Of a stretch of 14,753 nucleotides of DNA, positions 13,313 to 14,753 are shown in pieces (within the stretch, counting starts at the first letter, position 1; the number at the start of each line of letters is the position of its first letter). The stretch is from CAZCBJ01 sp964496705. GTDB lineage: Bacteria; Chloroflexota; Anaerolineae; Anaerolineales; Anaerolineaceae. The stretch is from the NCBI GenBank assembly GCA_964496705.1, contig CAZCBJ010000087.1, positions 1 to 14,753 of the forward strand. Direction: 5' to 3'. Under the pieces are notes generated by a model. The model was not told the DNA's origin. It saw only the letters and a list, made by a program, of their open reading frames with translations, and ran no database searches. Both the position numbers and the translations under genes were made by a program.

Positions 13313-14386
13313 ATGCCCCCATTGCTCCGTTTTGTCTTGAACCGCCTGTTGGCCATCCCGCTCACCCTGCTGCTGGTGACGGCCGGCTTGTATGCCTTTG
13401 TGATGCTGACCCCGGTGGAGGTGCGCCTGACGCTCTACCTGCCCAATGGGGTGGATTTCAACCGCCTCTCGGCTGAGCAAATTGAGCGCGTTCAGAACCG
13501 GATCATCCAGGAACACCATTTGCGGGCGCCCTATCCGGTGCAGTACGGACTGTGGCTGACCAGCCTGGTGCAGGGGAAATGGGGGTGGAGTCCCACGTTG
13601 AATCAAGAGGTGCTGCCAGCCCTGATCCGCCGGACACCGGTGACGGCAGAGTTGACCCTTTATTCGCTGTTGTTTTTCATCCCGCTGGGGGTGCTGAGCG
13701 GGGTGGTCGCGGCGCGGCAGAAAGGCCGGGCTGCCGACCATGCTTTCCGCGCGGTGGCTTTCATCAGCACTTCGCTGCCGGTCTTTATCCTGGCTTTTGT
13801 CCTGTTGGCGGTTTTTTATGTCGGCCTGGGCTGGTTCCCGGTGGAGCGTCTGGGGGTGCAGAGCAGCCTGCTGATCAGTTCGGGGCAGTTCCGGCTCTAC
13901 ACCGGGCTGTTGACCGTCGACGCGTTGGTAAATGGGCGACCGGACATCTTTCGCGAGGCGCTGCGTCATCTTGTGATGCCGGTGGTCACGCTCAGCCTTT
14001 TCCACTGGGCCACGCTGGGGCGGGTGACTCGGGCGGCGATGTTGGAGGAGAACCGCAAGCAGTATGTGGTGGCGGCGCGGGCGCGCGGCATTCGTGAAAG
14101 ACAGGTGGTGTGGAAGCATATGCTGCGCAACGCGCTGTCGCCTGCGCTGGTCAGCAGCTCGTTGTCGGCAGCCTCACTGGTGACCGGGGTGTTCGTCGTT
14201 GAAGTGATTTACAATTTCAAGGGCATTTCAGAACTGGTCATGTCGGTGATCAACGTGCCGGATGCGCCACCGGTGTTGGGTTTCGCCGTCTACAGCGTGC
14301 TCATCGTGCTGGTGATCATGTTTGTGCTGGATGTGCTGCACGCGCTGATTGACCCGCGCGTGCGCGAAGGGCTGATGAGCACATGA
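13313..14386 (+). CDS. ABC importer permease, DppB/OppB family (second importer)
   Basis: Channel-forming subunit of the second importer. The product has 357 residues. The N terminus LLRFVLNRLLAIPLTLLLVT (4-23) is a typical DppB start, with helix 1 at about 12-32. The extracytoplasmic loop (33-110) contains the usual IQEHHLRAPYPVQYGLWLTS-like segment (65-84) and GKWGWSP (88-94). Other hydrophobic spans are about 113-134, 147-174, 218-234, 278-300 and 322-344. The EAA loop is QYVVAARARGIRERQVVWKHMLRN (250-273), and LIDPRVREG (345-353) is the family C terminus. Start: no strong ribosome site precedes ATG 13313 (an A-rich AAAAAAGAAA tract instead), but the position fits the family. The stop overlaps the next gene as ATGA (14383-14386), so permeases B and C are coupled. 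Confidence 0.93.
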   Translation: MPPLLRFVLNRLLAIPLTLLLVTAGLYAFVMLTPVEVRLTLYLPNGVDFNRLSAEQIERVQNRIIQEHHLRAPYPVQYGLWLTSLVQGKWGWSPTLNQEVLPALIRRTPVTAELTLYSLLFFIPLGVLSGVVAARQKGRAADHAFRAVAFISTSLPVFILAFVLLAVFYVGLGWFPVERLGVQSSLLISSGQFRLYTGLLTVDALVNGRPDIFREALRHLVMPVVTLSLFHWATLGRVTRAAMLEENRKQYVVAARARGIRERQVVWKHMLRNALSPALVSSSLSAASLVTGVFVVEVIYNFKGISELVMSVINVPDAPPVLGFAVYSVLIVLVIMFVLDVLHALIDPRVREGLMST

Positions 14387-14753
14387 TGAGTCTGCGCCGT
14401 TTTTTCACCCGCCGCCAGAATCTTCTGGGACTGTTCATCGTCGTCTTTTTCCTGGGGCTGGCTGCAGTCGCGCCGTACATCGCGCCGGCCGGGTACATGC
14501 AGTCGGAATCGCCCTACAGGCTGGTGGACAAGCTGAAGGGCAAGGTGCCTTTCCCGCCCGGCCGCGATGCGCTGCTGGGCACGGTGCCAACCGGTGCGCT
14601 TGGCAGGCAGTTGGATGTGCTGCATACGCTGGTTTGGGGGACGCGCTCGGCGCTGCGCTTCGGATTGATCACCGCGCTGGGCACCGCGCTGGTGGGCGTG
14701 GTGATCGGCGCGCTGAGCGCCTTCGTGGGTGGATGGTTCGACCAATTGATGAT
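14383..14753 (+). CDS. ABC importer permease, DppC/OppC family (3' partial, second importer)
   Basis: Start of the second membrane subunit of importer two; 123 codons are visible before the window ends. It begins MMSLRRFFTRRQNLLGLFIV, with helix 1 at about residues 13-34, then the family segment LLGTVPTGALGRQLDVLHTLVWGTRSALRFG (about 64-94), the counterpart of the GTDxxGRDxxSRxxxGxRxSL motif, and a second hydrophobic span (about 96-115). Unlike the frameshifted permease C of the first system, it has no large inserted domain between helix 1 and this motif. The GTD aspartate is replaced by GTV. The first ATG (14383) overlaps the upstream stop; the next codon is also ATG, so either could be used. 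The EAA loop and remaining helices lie beyond the window. Confidence 0.9.
   Translation, partial: MMSLRRFFTRRQNLLGLFIVVFFLGLAAVAPYIAPAGYMQSESPYRLVDKLKGKVPFPPGRDALLGTVPTGALGRQLDVLHTLVWGTRSALRFGLITALGTALVGVVIGALSAFVGGWFDQLM

Noticed and set aside
13049..14119. Long open frame on the - strand opposite the second DppF-type ATPase and permease B
   Set aside because: The + strand frames encode clear family proteins with intact motifs. The antisense product is rich in His, Gln, Arg and Pro, typical of a shadow in GC-rich DNA, and it has no ribosome site.

Overview
The window looks like a fragment of a GC-rich Chloroflexota genome, probably class Anaerolineae. The basis is the gene content, the many large peptide-type ABC transporters, and a substrate-binding lipoprotein with a Val/Glu/Lys-rich linker ending in Thr/Pro, a style I associate with that group. 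The taxonomic call is inference. A run of 61 Ns (11017-11077) shows that this is a scaffolded draft, plausibly a metagenome bin. Several genes lie head to tail with ATGA or TAATG overlaps, so translational coupling is likely.

Region 1 (1-2087, + strand) is a cytochrome c maturation (System I) operon: the 3' part of ccmA, then ccmB, ccmC (GTG start) and a 42-codon ccmD-like gene. Together they would form the CcmABCD complex that loads heme for export and attachment to CcmE.

Region 2 (2088-9800, + strand) is a complete peptide/oligopeptide-type ABC importer. A strong extended -10 promoter and a ~150-nt leader precede an 851-residue lipoprotein binding protein. Two palindromic elements follow, then permease B, permease C (broken by a single-base frameshift), two ATPases, a 70-residue two-helix membrane protein and a good intrinsic terminator. 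The binding protein is the most unusual object here. Its family motifs are in the reverse of the usual order, as if the SBP_bac_5 fold had been circularly permuted, and an Ig-like tail follows. The partner permease C carries about 150 extra extracytoplasmic residues, so the two may have diverged together.

Region 3 (9796-11077, - strand) holds a single AAA_14/DUF4143 ATPase of lower GC content than its neighbours. It has a near-consensus promoter positioned to make a leaderless mRNA. Next to it are three arms of the same 11-mer that can form alternative hairpins, and then the assembly gap.

Region 4 (11078-14753, + strand) is a second, separate peptide-type ABC importer in the order ATPase D, ATPase F, permease B, permease C (cut by the window end). 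It has no binding protein in view. Its subunits are more canonical than those of the first system. The substrates of both importers are unknown from sequence alone.
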